29,560 nucleotides of DNA from an uncultured Paracoccaceae bacterium. Lineage in GTDB: Bacteria > Pseudomonadota > Alphaproteobacteria > Rhodobacterales > Rhodobacteraceae. Numbering within the stretch: the first letter of the stretch is position 1; each line of letters starts with the position of its first letter. A program made the position numbers and the translations under genes. Shown piece after piece: positions 6,802 to 15,055 of the stretch. The DNA lies in assembly GCA_937916485.1 (NCBI GenBank), contig CALFSV010000113.1, forward strand, positions 1-29,560, read 5' to 3'. The notes under the pieces are model-generated. The model was not told where the DNA came from. It was given only the letters and a program-made list of their open reading frames with translations, and did not search any database.

Positions 6802-7965
6802 GCAGGTGACGATGAGATGTTCGAGGCCGTGGAAGTGATAGACGTCGCCGTATAGGGGGGGCTGTGCGAGGGCCAGTCTGGGACATCTCGCAAACAGGGT
6901 CTTGAGGGCGATCAGCAGCTCGAGCCGGGCCAGCGGGGCGCCGACGCAGAAATGGATGCCGCCCCCGAACGCGGTGTTGGCTGGCCCGCTACGGGAGGCC
7001 TCGAAGCTGTTGGGGTCGGGGTAGGCCAGCGGGTCCCGGTTGCCGGCTGCCAGCAGGCAGGCGACCTGATCGCCGCGCTGGAAGGTATGCCCGAAGAGCG
7101 TCACCTCTTCGTAGACCCAGCGGGTGAACATATGCAGCGGCGGATCGAAGCGCAGGATTTCCTCGACGCATGCTGCGTCGAGGGGGGGACGACTGCTCTG
7201 GCCAAGGAGTGTGGCCACTCCGTTCCCCAGCGTGTGCACGGTGGCCTCGTGCCCGGCGTTCAGCAAAAGGATGCAGGTTGTGATCAGCTCATCCGTCGAC
7301 AGCTTGCTTCCGTCCTCTTCGGCGGCGATGAGCTGGGTGATGAGGTCGTCAGCCGGTTCGTGCCGCTTTTGCGCAATATAACCACGCAGGAAGTCGGAGA
7401 AGGCGAGGGTGGCGTCGACCGCCGCCGCCTCGATCGTTTCGGTCCGCCGCGCCTGGTACATGGCAACCATGGCGTTGGACCAATTGAGCAGATCCTCTGC
7501 CCGGTCCTCTGGCACGCCAAGCAGGCGGCAGATGATGATGACGGGTACCAGCCTGGCGTAGTGGTCCAACAGATCGAAGGGCTCGTCGGGGAAGGTGTCG
7601 ATGAGGTGGTGACATAACCTTTCGATTTCGGGACCAAGCGCTGCGATCCGCCGTGTGGTGAAGGCCCTGAGAACCAGGCTGCGCAGCCGTGTGTGCTGCG
7701 GCGGTTCCAGTTCGAGCATCGAATGCGCTTCGATGGCGTAGAAGGGGGCCAGTGTCTCTGGGATCGTGGGGGCGCATTCGGCGGGGGCTTCACGCCCCAG
7801 TCGCCGGTCCCGCAGCAAAGCGCTGACCGCCTTGTGCGAGGTGGCGCAGGCCATGTCGTAGTCCTCCCACCAGAACAGGTCGCCCGTCGCCCGCGCCCGG
7901 TCATAGAAAGGGTAGGGGTCTTGCACGAAGGCGGGATCGGTGGGGGACTGGTGCAGGTGCTTCAT
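6799..7965 (-). CDS. Cytochrome P450
   Basis: This 388-residue soluble bacterial P450 has all hallmarks: I-helix oxygen-binding motif AGHEAT (237-242), ExxR at E269-R272, and the heme-ligand loop FGGGIHFCVGAP with C340 as thiolate ligand. There is no membrane anchor. ATG 7965 (MKHLHQSPTD) was chosen because P450 similarity begins there; upstream in-frame ATGs at 8028 and 8061 would overlap dctB on the other strand, and no start has a strong ribosome-binding site. No ferredoxin or dedicated reductase is adjacent; Fpr, 5 kb away, could be a partner. Family number and substrate cannot be assigned. It is convergent with the lrp gene. Confidence 0.9.
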   Translation of the reverse strand: MKHLHQSPTDPAFVQDPYPFYDRARATGDLFWWEDYDMACATSHKAVSALLRDRRLGREAPAECAPTIPETLAPFYAIEAHSMLELEPPQHTRLRSLVLRAFTTRRIAALGPEIERLCHHLIDTFPDEPFDLLDHYARLVPVIIICRLLGVPEDRAEDLLNWSNAMVAMYQARRTETIEAAAVDATLAFSDFLRGYIAQKRHEPADDLITQLIAAEEDGSKLSTDELITTCILLLNAGHEATVHTLGNGVATLLGQSSRPPLDAACVEEILRFDPPLHMFTRWVYEEVTLFGHTFQRGDQVACLLAAGNRDPLAYPDPNSFEASRSGPANTAFGGGIHFCVGAPLARLELLIALKTLFARCPRLALAQPPLYGDVYHFHGLEHLIVTC

Positions 7966-8026
7966 GCCCCAAGGCTTGCCCGCAGCCTCTGGTCTTTGCA
8001 AGGCCGTGCTTGCTAAAGTCGATGTC

Positions 8027-9820
8027 ATGAAACCATCGGGTATCAGGCGCGCGGCGGCCATCGTGCTGTTCTTGGCGGTCGTTGCGGGTTTTGCAGCGGC
8101 GGTGTGGAGCTTTGGCTATCGCGCGGCCCTTGATCCCCTTGCCCGGCGAGGACAGGCGGACCTTGCCCTGGCGGCGGACCGTCTTACCGGCGAATTGCAG
8201 CGCTTTCGCGAGTTGGCGGTGCTGATGGCGGATCATCCCACCTTGACGGCCCTGGTGGACGGAAAGGTGCCTGTGCCCGAGGCGGTGGCCCTGTTGCGCC
8301 AGGTTGCGGACAAGACCGGGTCGCTCGATATTCTGCTGGTGGATGCAACCGGTCAGGAACTGGCCCGCGCCGCGGATGAGGAGGGTGTGGCCTACGCCAT
8401 GAGCCACGCCCAGACCCCCTATTTCGAACGGGCGATGGATGGCGCCCTGGGTGTCTATCATCTGCTGAGCGCAAGGTATGACCGCCGCGCCTTTGTCTTT
8501 GCCGCACCGATCTTTGCCCCGGACGGTCCTGTTGTGGGGGCGGTGATCGTGGTGACCGATGTGGAAGAGGTGGAGGCCGGTTGGCGCGGCGACCGGCCAA
8601 CGGTGTTCTTTACAGACGCGCTTGGGGTGATCTTTGTGTCCAACCGGTCCGAGTTGCTGTTTCGCGCCCGGTCGGGTGATCCGGTGACGGCGAGCCTGAG
8701 CGCGGAGTATCCGGCGGGCCGGGTGACGGCCTTTGTCGGCTATCATCCCCGCTATGTCAGCGGCCACGAGATCTGGCAGGTGGATGGCGGGCCCTATGTT
8801 CCCGCCCGTGCCCTGCATCTGACGCTGGACCTGCCGGTGGTGGGCATGCAGGGCGCGGCGCTTTTGGATGTGTCCCCGGCCCGACAGTTGGCCTCCTTGC
8901 AGGCGGCGGTGACGGCGGCCCTGTGCCTGGCTTTTGGCGCCATGTTGTTCCTGGCGACAGAGCGCAGGCGCACCCTGGCCCAGGCCAATGCCCGCCTTGA
9001 GGCCCGGGTGGCGGACCGGACGGCAGAGCTGTCGGCGCTCAACGCCGATCTGCGCCGCGAAGTGGCCGAGCGTATCGCGGCCGAGGCCCGTCTGACCCGG
9101 GCGCAGGCTGATCTGGTGCAGGCGGGCAAACTGTCCGCTCTGGGTCAGATGTCTGCAGGCATCAGCCACGAATTGAACCAGCCGCTGATGGCGATCCGGT
9201 CCTTTGCGGAGAATGCCGAGGCATTTCTCGAACGCGGCCAGCCCGAGGTCGCCGCCCAGAACCTTGGCCGGATCAGCGAGCTGGCCCGCCGCATGGGCCG
9301 CATCATCCGAAATCTGCGCGCCTTTGCCCGTCAGGAGAGCGAGCCTTTGACCGATGTCGACCTTGTCCCGGTCGTCGAGGCTGTTCTTGAGATGGCAGGG
9401 CCCAAGGCCCGGCAGGCCGAAACCCGGCTGGTTTGGGATCGCCCGTCAGTGCCCGTGGTGGTCCGTGGCGGCGAGGTGCGCCTGCAGCAGGTGATCCTCA
9501 ATCTGGTGAACAATGCCATCGACGCCATGGCCCAAAGCCCTGAACGACGCGTCGAGATCGCCATTCTGTCCGGCCCCCGGGTGACCCTGTCGGTTCGCGA
9601 TACCGGGCCGGGGCTGACCGAGCCCGAGCGCATCTTTGATCCGTTCTACACCACCAAGGCGGCGAGCGAGGGGGAGGGGATGGGCCTTGGCCTGTCGATC
9701 TCCTACGGTTTGGTCCAGTCGTTTGGCGGCGCGATCCGGGGCCGCAACCATCCCGAGGGCGGGGCGATCTTTACGGTAGAGCTTGATCCTCCGCAGCAAG
9801 GGGAAGACAAGGCAGCATGA
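8027..9820 (+). CDS. dctB: C4-dicarboxylate sensor histidine kinase DctB-like
   Basis: The 597-residue membrane kinase has one transmembrane helix at ~8-27, a large periplasmic sensor of dCache/DctB type (~30-285), a second helix (~292-311), a coiled-coil linker (LEARVADRTAELSAL), then the kinase: H-box SHELNQPLMAIRSF with H381, N-box NLVNNAIDA (~492), G1 DTGPGL (525-530) and G2 GMGLGLSI (551-558). ATG 8027 starts just before the first membrane helix. The longer frame from 7940 lacks conserved sequence and overlaps the P450 start region. Its stop overlaps the dctD start as ATGA. The TRAP genes downstream support succinate/malate/fumarate-type ligands, but the exact ligand is unproven. Confidence 0.88.
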   Translation: MKPSGIRRAAAIVLFLAVVAGFAAAVWSFGYRAALDPLARRGQADLALAADRLTGELQRFRELAVLMADHPTLTALVDGKVPVPEAVALLRQVADKTGSLDILLVDATGQELARAADEEGVAYAMSHAQTPYFERAMDGALGVYHLLSARYDRRAFVFAAPIFAPDGPVVGAVIVVTDVEEVEAGWRGDRPTVFFTDALGVIFVSNRSELLFRARSGDPVTASLSAEYPAGRVTAFVGYHPRYVSGHEIWQVDGGPYVPARALHLTLDLPVVGMQGAALLDVSPARQLASLQAAVTAALCLAFGAMLFLATERRRTLAQANARLEARVADRTAELSALNADLRREVAERIAAEARLTRAQADLVQAGKLSALGQMSAGISHELNQPLMAIRSFAENAEAFLERGQPEVAAQNLGRISELARRMGRIIRNLRAFARQESEPLTDVDLVPVVEAVLEMAGPKARQAETRLVWDRPSVPVVVRGGEVRLQQVILNLVNNAIDAMAQSPERRVEIAILSGPRVTLSVRDTGPGLTEPERIFDPFYTTKAASEGEGMGLGLSISYGLVQSFGGAIRGRNHPEGGAIFTVELDPPQQGEDKAA

Positions 9821-11040
9821 CACGACGGGTCCTATTGATCGATGATGAGCGTGAGGTGCGCGAGGCGCTGGGCCAGACGTTGGAGCTGGCCGATCTCGAT
9901 CCCTTGCTTGCCGGATCGTTCGTCGAGGCCAAGGATCATATCGATGCCCGCTTTGACGGGGTGATCGTTACCGACATCCGGATGCCGGGGCGGGACGGGT
10001 TTCACCTGTTGTCCCACGTTCGCAGCCTTGATGCGGACCTGCCGGTCATCCTGCTGACCGGAGAGGGGGATGTTCCCATGGCCGTTCGGGCAATGGCCGA
10101 GGGGGCACATGGGTTCCTGGAAAAGCCCTGCGCCCCCAGCGATTTTCTGGCCGTGGTGGAAAAGGCGCTCAAGGCCCGTGCGCTTGTGCTGGAAAACCGC
10201 CGCCTGCGCCTTGAGGTTGAGGCGGGCGATGCTGCGGCCCGGATGCTTTTGGGGCAATCCCGCCAGGCTCAGGAGATGCGGGGCCAGATCAGGGCGGTTG
10301 CCCGCGGCAGTTCCGAAGTTTTGGTAACGGGTGAGGCGGGGTCCGGAACCTCCAAGGTGGCAGAGGTGATCCACTTGCTGTCTGCCGCTGCCAGCCATCC
10401 TTTTGTCAAACGGGGCGCCGCAGGTCTGGCCGTGGAGGCGCTCGATGACAATATCGCGGCCGCAAAGGCCGGGTCGCTCTACCTAGATGAGGTAGGCATG
10501 CTGCCGGTGGCGGCCCAATATGCCTTGCTTGACCGTCTGGAAGGGGGCCTTCCTGTCCGGGTGCTGGCAGGCACGACCCGTGATCTGGCAACCGAGGTGT
10601 CCGAAGGCCGCTTCAACGCCGACCTCTATTACCGCCTCGACCTGATGCGCGTCCGCATTCCCAGTCTGCGCGAGCGGAAAGAAGATATCCCGCTGCTGTT
10701 CCGTCACTACGTCGCGCAGGCCTGCGAACAGGCCAACCTCCCCGAACCGCCGATCCCGGCTGACGTCCTCGGTCGCCTGATGGCTCAGGACTGGCCGGGT
10801 AATGCCCGGTCCCTGATGAACGCGGCCATGCGCTTTGCCATGGGGCTGGGCGAGGCGCAGGAGGCCGAGGGCCTTGGTCTTGCAGAACAGATGGCCCAGG
10901 TCGAACGGTCGCTACTGATCGAGGCGCTCCGCCGCCAAGGTGGGCATGCGACCGAAACCGCCAAGGCGCTGAAGCTGCCGCGCAAGACGTTTTATGACAA
11001 ACTGGCGCGCCATGGGCTTCGGCCCGAGGACTATCGCTAG
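9817..11040 (+). CDS. dctD: DctD-like response regulator with degenerate AAA+ domain
   Basis: The 407-residue protein has a receiver domain (acidic pocket D9/D10, phosphoacceptor D53, K103), a sigma-54-activator-type AAA+ domain and a Fis-type helix-turn-helix (ATETAKALKLPRKTFYDKLA, ~378-397). The AAA+ domain is abnormal. The Walker A region is GEAGSGTS (172-179) instead of GESGTGKE, so the lysine is replaced by threonine (T178). The GAFTGA sigma-54 contact loop is absent. Only ~52 residues separate the Walker A start from Walker B (LYLDEV, D224-E225), against ~69 in NtrC. The RxxDLYYRLDLMRVRIPSLRER arginine-finger region and WPGNARSL are kept. It probably activates or represses dctPQM without sigma-54. 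Confidence 0.88.
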   Translation: MTRRVLLIDDEREVREALGQTLELADLDPLLAGSFVEAKDHIDARFDGVIVTDIRMPGRDGFHLLSHVRSLDADLPVILLTGEGDVPMAVRAMAEGAHGFLEKPCAPSDFLAVVEKALKARALVLENRRLRLEVEAGDAAARMLLGQSRQAQEMRGQIRAVARGSSEVLVTGEAGSGTSKVAEVIHLLSAAASHPFVKRGAAGLAVEALDDNIAAAKAGSLYLDEVGMLPVAAQYALLDRLEGGLPVRVLAGTTRDLATEVSEGRFNADLYYRLDLMRVRIPSLRERKEDIPLLFRHYVAQACEQANLPEPPIPADVLGRLMAQDWPGNARSLMNAAMRFAMGLGEAQEAEGLGLAEQMAQVERSLLIEALRRQGGHATETAKALKLPRKTFYDKLARHGLRPEDYR

Positions 11041-11096
11041 GCACGCCATCGCAAACGGACCTCCCGACGATCACAAAGTGGCAAAAGGGGAAAGCC

Positions 11097-11495
11097 ATGA
11101 CACACCATGTTGCCACCTGTTCCTGCGGTCAACTTTCAGCCCGTTGCGAGGGCCCCCCGATCCGGGTCACGGTGTGTCACTGCCGTGCCTGCCAGCGCCG
11201 GACGGGAAGCGCATTTAGCGCCAATGCCCGATATGATCGGACAAGGGTCACGATTGTGGGTTCGGCGCAAACCTTTACCCGGATCGGGGATGAAGGCAGC
11301 CGGATCGTCCAGAGCTTTTGCCCGGTTTGCGGAGCAACTGTGCACTACGGGATTGAAGGCATGCCCGAAATGATCGCAATCCCAGTTGGTGGTTTCGCGG
11401 ACCAGACGTTCCCGGCGCCGACTGTCTCAGTGTATTGTTTGCGCCAGATGCCTTGGGTTGAGATTACCGCCGACCCGTTGGTACGGGACGATTGA
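11097..11495 (+). CDS. GFA-family (glutathione-dependent formaldehyde-activating-like) protein
   Basis: A 132-residue zinc-binding protein of the GFA fold. Cysteine motifs are CSC at 8-10, CHCRACQRRTGSAF starting near residue 27, and CPVCGA in the middle of the protein, which match the two zinc sites of the family. AAAGGGGAAA gives a good ribosome-binding site before ATG 11097. The family name derives from Gfa, which was proposed to speed S-hydroxymethylglutathione formation, but most members have no proven role. It lies between dctD and dctP on the same strand and may be a passenger of the dctBD transcript. No formaldehyde pathway is seen nearby. Confidence 0.85.
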   Translation: MTHHVATCSCGQLSARCEGPPIRVTVCHCRACQRRTGSAFSANARYDRTRVTIVGSAQTFTRIGDEGSRIVQSFCPVCGATVHYGIEGMPEMIAIPVGGFADQTFPAPTVSVYCLRQMPWVEITADPLVRDD

Positions 11496-11505
11496 TCCCA
11501 TCGCG

Positions 11506-11558
11506 ATGTGTGAAAAGTCGCACATAGGGCGCAAACATATGTGCGGAAATTCGCCACA
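11506..11558 (+). promoter_or_regulatory. Cluster of TGTG/CACA dyads upstream of dctP
   Basis: Three imperfect inverted repeats lie together. ATGTGTGAAAAGTCGCACAT (11506-11525) has 7 of 10 pairs. CGCAAACATATGTGCG (11530-11545) has 6 of 8. TGTGCGGAAATTCGCCACA (11540-11558) has 7 of 9. They are 180-235 bp before the dctP start, where an activator would bind. DctD is the obvious candidate binder, by position only. Confidence 0.4.
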
Positions 11559-11628
11559 GAGTGGGGTGCAATCTGCGGGCTCACTCAAATTTCCGTCATA
11601 ATGCATTGAAAATCGGTAGTTTATACAT

Positions 11629-11652
11629 CGCCCGTTTTAGAGGCGGTTTTTT
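11629..11652 (+). terminator. Weak terminator or attenuator before dctP
   Basis: CGCC (11629-11632) can pair with GGCG (11642-11645), followed by a run of six T (11647-11652). The stem is only 4-5 bp. It could end the dctBD-GFA transcript or act as an attenuator in a long dctP leader. Confidence 0.3.
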
Positions 11653-11740
11653 GCTTGCGACCAACGGTCCCTAAGCGTCCTGTGTCACCGTGCATCCCGG
11701 GAGGGGATGGACCGAGTATATCTCATCAAGGGGGAGACCC

Positions 11741-12751
11741 ATGAAGTTTCTGTCATTCGCCGCTGCTGCGGCCGCCGCCACCATTTCCGCCTCCGCCGCC
11801 CTGGCTGACCCCATGGGCTGTGACGATGGCGAAATCGTCGTCAAGTTCAGCCATGTGACCAACACTGACCGTCACCCCAAGGGTATCGCTGCCACTCTGC
11901 TGGCCGAGCGGGTCAATGCCGAGATGGACGGCACCATGTGCATGGAGGTCTTCCCGAACTCCACGCTTTACACCGACGAGCAGGTTATCGAAGCACTGCT
12001 GCGCGGCGACGTCCAGCTGGCCGCCCCGTCGCTGTCGCTGTTTGAATCGATCACCAAAGCCTACCGTCTGTTCGACCTTCCCTTCATGTTCAACAACATC
12101 GAAGCGGTTGACATGTTCCAGGCTTCCGAGACCGGCCAAGCCATGCTCGACGCCATGCAGCGTCGTGGTCTGCAGGGCCTTGGCTACTGGCACAATGGCA
12201 TGAAGCAGATTTCGGCCAACGTCCCGCTTGAGACGCCTTCCGACGCCAACGGTCTCAAGTTCCGGGTTCAGCCGTCCGACGTGCTGGTCGCCCAGATGTC
12301 CGCCCTGGGCGCTTCGCCCCAGCCGATGGCATTCGCTGAGGTCTACGGTGCGCTGCAGACCGGCGTTGTGGACGGTCAGGAGAACACCTGGTCGAACATC
12401 TACGGCCAGAAGTTCTTTGAAGTTCAGGACGGCATCACCGAAACCAACCACGGCATCATCGACTACATGGTCGTGACCTCGGTTGATTTCCTTGACAGCC
12501 TTGACGCCGACACCCGTGATCAGTTCCTGACGATCCTCGACGAGGTGACCACATCGCGCAACGCCGCGGTGAAAGAAGTTGACCTTGCCGCACGTCAGGC
12601 CATCCTCGACGCCGGTGGCACCATCCGTGAACTGACACCCGAGCAGCGTCAGGCATGGGTTGATGTCATGCTGCCCGTCTGGGCACAATTCGCTGAAGAA
12701 GTCGGTCAAGAGAACATCGACGCGGCGCAAGCCATCAACGACAGCATGTAA
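11741..12751 (+). CDS. dctP: TRAP transporter solute-binding protein, DctP family
   Basis: The 336-residue periplasmic protein begins with a Sec signal peptide (MKFLSF, then an Ala-rich core, cleavage after about SAALA). The mature part shows DctP features: KFSHVTN near the start, VQLAAPSLSLF, LPFMFNN, and the FAEVYGALQTGVVDGQENTWSN stretch that carries ligand and fold determinants. The ATG at 11741 has a strong AAGGGGGAG site, and the frame upstream of it is not signal-like. It is the first gene of dctPQM and is followed by two stable hairpins that probably set its higher expression. C4-dicarboxylate is the likely ligand because dctBD adjoin, but DctP family proteins bind many organic acids. 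Confidence 0.92.
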   Translation: MKFLSFAAAAAAATISASAALADPMGCDDGEIVVKFSHVTNTDRHPKGIAATLLAERVNAEMDGTMCMEVFPNSTLYTDEQVIEALLRGDVQLAAPSLSLFESITKAYRLFDLPFMFNNIEAVDMFQASETGQAMLDAMQRRGLQGLGYWHNGMKQISANVPLETPSDANGLKFRVQPSDVLVAQMSALGASPQPMAFAEVYGALQTGVVDGQENTWSNIYGQKFFEVQDGITETNHGIIDYMVVTSVDFLDSLDADTRDQFLTILDEVTTSRNAAVKEVDLAARQAILDAGGTIRELTPEQRQAWVDVMLPVWAQFAEEVGQENIDAAQAINDSM

Positions 12752-12765
12752 GTTAGCGATCAAGG

Positions 12766-12791
12766 GCCTGCGGAAGCGAGTTTCCGCAGGC
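12766..12791 (+). terminator. dctP-dctQ intergenic hairpin 1
   Basis: GCCTGCGGAA (12766-12775) pairs perfectly over 10 bp with TTCCGCAGGC (12782-12791) around a 6-nt loop. No T-run follows, so it is more likely an mRNA-stabilising or partial-termination hairpin than a full terminator. Confidence 0.65.
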
Positions 12792-12803
12792 TCGAATCGC
12801 GAT

Positions 12804-12835
12804 TGGCCGCGGCCCTTGGGAGGGGGCCGCGGCCA
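12804..12835 (+). terminator. dctP-dctQ intergenic hairpin 2
   Basis: TGGCCGCGGCCC (12804-12815) pairs perfectly over 12 bp with GGGCCGCGGCCA (12824-12835), loop TTGGGAGG. It ends 28 nt before the dctQ start. No T-run. With hairpin 1 it forms a tandem barrier that would lower dctQM relative to dctP. Confidence 0.65.
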
Positions 12836-12863
12836 CCTGTCCATTCTTTCCGGGGGGCTTGCC

Positions 12864-13580
12864 ATGGCGGGCAGCAAATACGTACCAAAGACGGGGCTGG
12901 CCCGCTTTGTGCATGGGTTCGAGGAAACGGCTATCGCCGTCCTGCTTGGCCTTATGACGCTTCTGACCTTCGTCAACGTGGTCCTGCGCTACGCTTTCAA
13001 CTCGAGCATTATCTGGAGCCTCGAGGTCACGCTGGTGCTGTTTTCCTGGCTGGTCCTGTTTGGCATTTCCTACGGGTTCAAGGTGACCGCCCACCTGGGC
13101 GTCGACGCTGTGACCAACCTGTTTTCACCTGAAACTCGCCGCATCATGGGGCTTCTCTCGGGCGTGATCTGCATCTTTTACGCTTTGCTGATCCTCAAGG
13201 GGGCCTGGGATTACTGGGCACCTTTTGCCGATTTGCCAAAGACGACTGGTCGCTGGATCCCGACCGGGCTGGACTGGGATGCCCGCCGCTATGGTTTTAC
13301 CGAGACGGGGCAGATCCCGATCCCCTTTGACTGGCTCAAGACTTGGCTGGAACAGACCTTCAATTCTTACGTCGAGGGGGGCGAGCTGAAGTTTGACGAG
13401 TATCGCAAGCTGCCTGTCCTCGTGCCCTATGCCATTCTGCCGGTCGCCTGCTTTCTCATTCTGTTCCGGGTCGTTCAGGCGACCCTGCGTATCTGGCGCG
13501 GAGAGCAGGAAAGCCTGATCGTCAGCCACGAAGCCGAAGATGCGGTTGAAGAAGCCGCCGCCTTGAACCGGGGAAACTAG
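12864..13580 (+). CDS. dctQ: TRAP transporter small permease, DctQ family
   Basis: The 238-residue membrane protein has the four helices expected of DctQ: ~20-40 (FEETAIAVLLGLMTLLTFVN), ~50-70, ~95-115 and ~190-212. It is longer than most DctQ proteins (about 160-180 residues) because of an extra ~60-residue loop (around residues 122-180) between helices 3 and 4, with TGRWIPTGLDWDARRYGF. It pairs with DctM and helps position the binding protein. I chose ATG 12864 (MAGSKYVPK) because the frame before it crosses the hairpins; the ribosome-binding site (GGGGGG) is weak. The dctM start follows 4 nt after its stop. Confidence 0.88.
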   Translation: MAGSKYVPKTGLARFVHGFEETAIAVLLGLMTLLTFVNVVLRYAFNSSIIWSLEVTLVLFSWLVLFGISYGFKVTAHLGVDAVTNLFSPETRRIMGLLSGVICIFYALLILKGAWDYWAPFADLPKTTGRWIPTGLDWDARRYGFTETGQIPIPFDWLKTWLEQTFNSYVEGGELKFDEYRKLPVLVPYAILPVACFLILFRVVQATLRIWRGEQESLIVSHEAEDAVEEAAALNRGN

Positions 13581-13584
13581 AACC

Positions 13585-15012
13585 ATGGAAGTCGCTCTTC
13601 TTTTTACCCTGATCGTTGGCCTTTTGCTGATTGGGGTCCCAATTGCGGTGAGCCTTGGCCTGTCCTCGATCATCTTCCTGCTGGCGTTTTCGGACACCTC
13701 GCTGGCTTCGGTGGCCCAGTCGCTCTACCAGGCGATGGCGGGTCACTATACCCTGCTGGCGATCCCGTTCTTTGTCCTGGCGTCGTCCTTCATGTCGACG
13801 GGCGGGGTGGCCAAACGGATCATCCGCTTTGCAATCGCCTGCGTTGGCCATTTGCAAGGTGGTCTGGCCATTGCGGGCGTCATGGCCTGTATGATGTTCG
13901 CTGCCCTCTCTGGGTCCAGCCCGGCGACCGTTGTTGCCATCGGTTCGATCGTGATCGCGGCGATGCGTCAGGTGGGCTACACCAAGGATTTTGCCGCTGG
14001 CGTCATCTGTAACGCTGGCACGCTGGGCATCCTGATCCCCCCCTCCATCGTCATGGTGGTCTATGCTAGTGCCACGGACGTCTCGGTCGGCCGGATGTTC
14101 CTTGCCGGGGTCTTTCCGGGCCTCTTGGCCGGTCTGATGCTGATGGTCACGATCTATGTGATCGCCCGCATCCGCAACATGCCAAGGGGCGAGTGGCAGG
14201 GTTGGGGCGAAATCTTCGACTCGTTCCGGGATGCCGCATGGGGCCTTTTGCTGATCCTGATCATCATGGGGGGCATCTACGGCTTTCCAGGAATCCGCTT
14301 TCAGGAAGGGCTGAGCCTGATCTACTGGCAGGGCGGTATCTTTACCCCGACCGAGGCGGCGGCCGTTGCGGCGATCTACGCCTTTGTCGTGGCGACCTAT
14401 ATCTATCGCGACATGGGGCCGCTGGCCGCCGGTCCCGATGGCAAGCCGATCTCGCTGCTGCGCAAGCCGCAGGCGCTGATCACCGGGTTCTTTCATGCCG
14501 ATACCCGCGCCACCCTTTTCGAGGGCGGCAAGCTGACCGTGACCCTGATGTTCATCATTGCCAATGCGCTGATCCTCAAGCACGTTCTGACCGATGAGCA
14601 GATCCCGCAGCACATCGCCGAGGCCATGCTGGGGGCGGGCCTTGGCCCGGTGACCTTCTTGATCATGGTCAACGTGATCCTGCTGATCGGTGGCCAGTTC
14701 ATGGAACCGTCGGGTCTGATCGTCATTGTGGCGCCTCTGGTGTTTCCGATTGCCATTTCGCTTGGCATCGATCCCATTCACCTTGGCATCATCATGGTCG
14801 TGAACATGGAGATCGGGATGATCACCCCGCCGGTTGGTCTGAACCTGTTCGTCACCAGCGGCGTGGCGGGCATGTCGATGATGGCGGTTGTTCGCGCGGC
14901 TCTGCCGTTCCTGGCCGTTCTCTTTGTCTTCCTGATCCTGATCACCTATGTCCCACAGATCTCGATCTGGCTGCCGACCCTTGTGATGGGGCCGGAGATC
15001 ATCATCAATTAG
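13585..15012 (+). CDS. dctM: TRAP transporter large permease, DctM family
   Basis: The 475-residue, strongly hydrophobic protein forms the ion-coupled transport channel. The DctM patterns are clear: PFFVLASSFMSTGGVAKRI near residue 55, the SGSSPATVVAIGSI stretch near 110, GILIPPSI near 145, and EIGMITPPVGLNLFV near 410. It has the extra cytoplasmic insert (MGPLAAGPDGKPI, then LLRKPQALI) found in longer members. It is tightly coupled to dctQ and ends at a strong terminator (15056-15098). A small 7-bp hairpin (15012-15038) begins at the stop codon. Confidence 0.93.
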   Translation: MEVALLFTLIVGLLLIGVPIAVSLGLSSIIFLLAFSDTSLASVAQSLYQAMAGHYTLLAIPFFVLASSFMSTGGVAKRIIRFAIACVGHLQGGLAIAGVMACMMFAALSGSSPATVVAIGSIVIAAMRQVGYTKDFAAGVICNAGTLGILIPPSIVMVVYASATDVSVGRMFLAGVFPGLLAGLMLMVTIYVIARIRNMPRGEWQGWGEIFDSFRDAAWGLLLILIIMGGIYGFPGIRFQEGLSLIYWQGGIFTPTEAAAVAAIYAFVVATYIYRDMGPLAAGPDGKPISLLRKPQALITGFFHADTRATLFEGGKLTVTLMFIIANALILKHVLTDEQIPQHIAEAMLGAGLGPVTFLIMVNVILLIGGQFMEPSGLIVIVAPLVFPIAISLGIDPIHLGIIMVVNMEIGMITPPVGLNLFVTSGVAGMSMMAVVRAALPFLAVLFVFLILITYVPQISIWLPTLVMGPEIIIN

Positions 15013-15055
15013 CGCGGTTCAGCGGAGCGCTACCGCGCAAGCTGTTTGCATCCCG

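Noticed and set aside
7940..8026. Longer start for dctB at 7940
   Set aside because: The added residues overlap the P450 start region on the other strand and are not membrane- or sensor-like; the protein starts best just before the first membrane helix.
11562..11576. GG-N10-GC element resembling a sigma-54 -24/-12 promoter upstream of dctP
   Set aside because: Only the GG and GC pairs and a few other bases fit, and the local DctD lacks GAFTGA. Chance match is as likely; only start-site mapping would decide.
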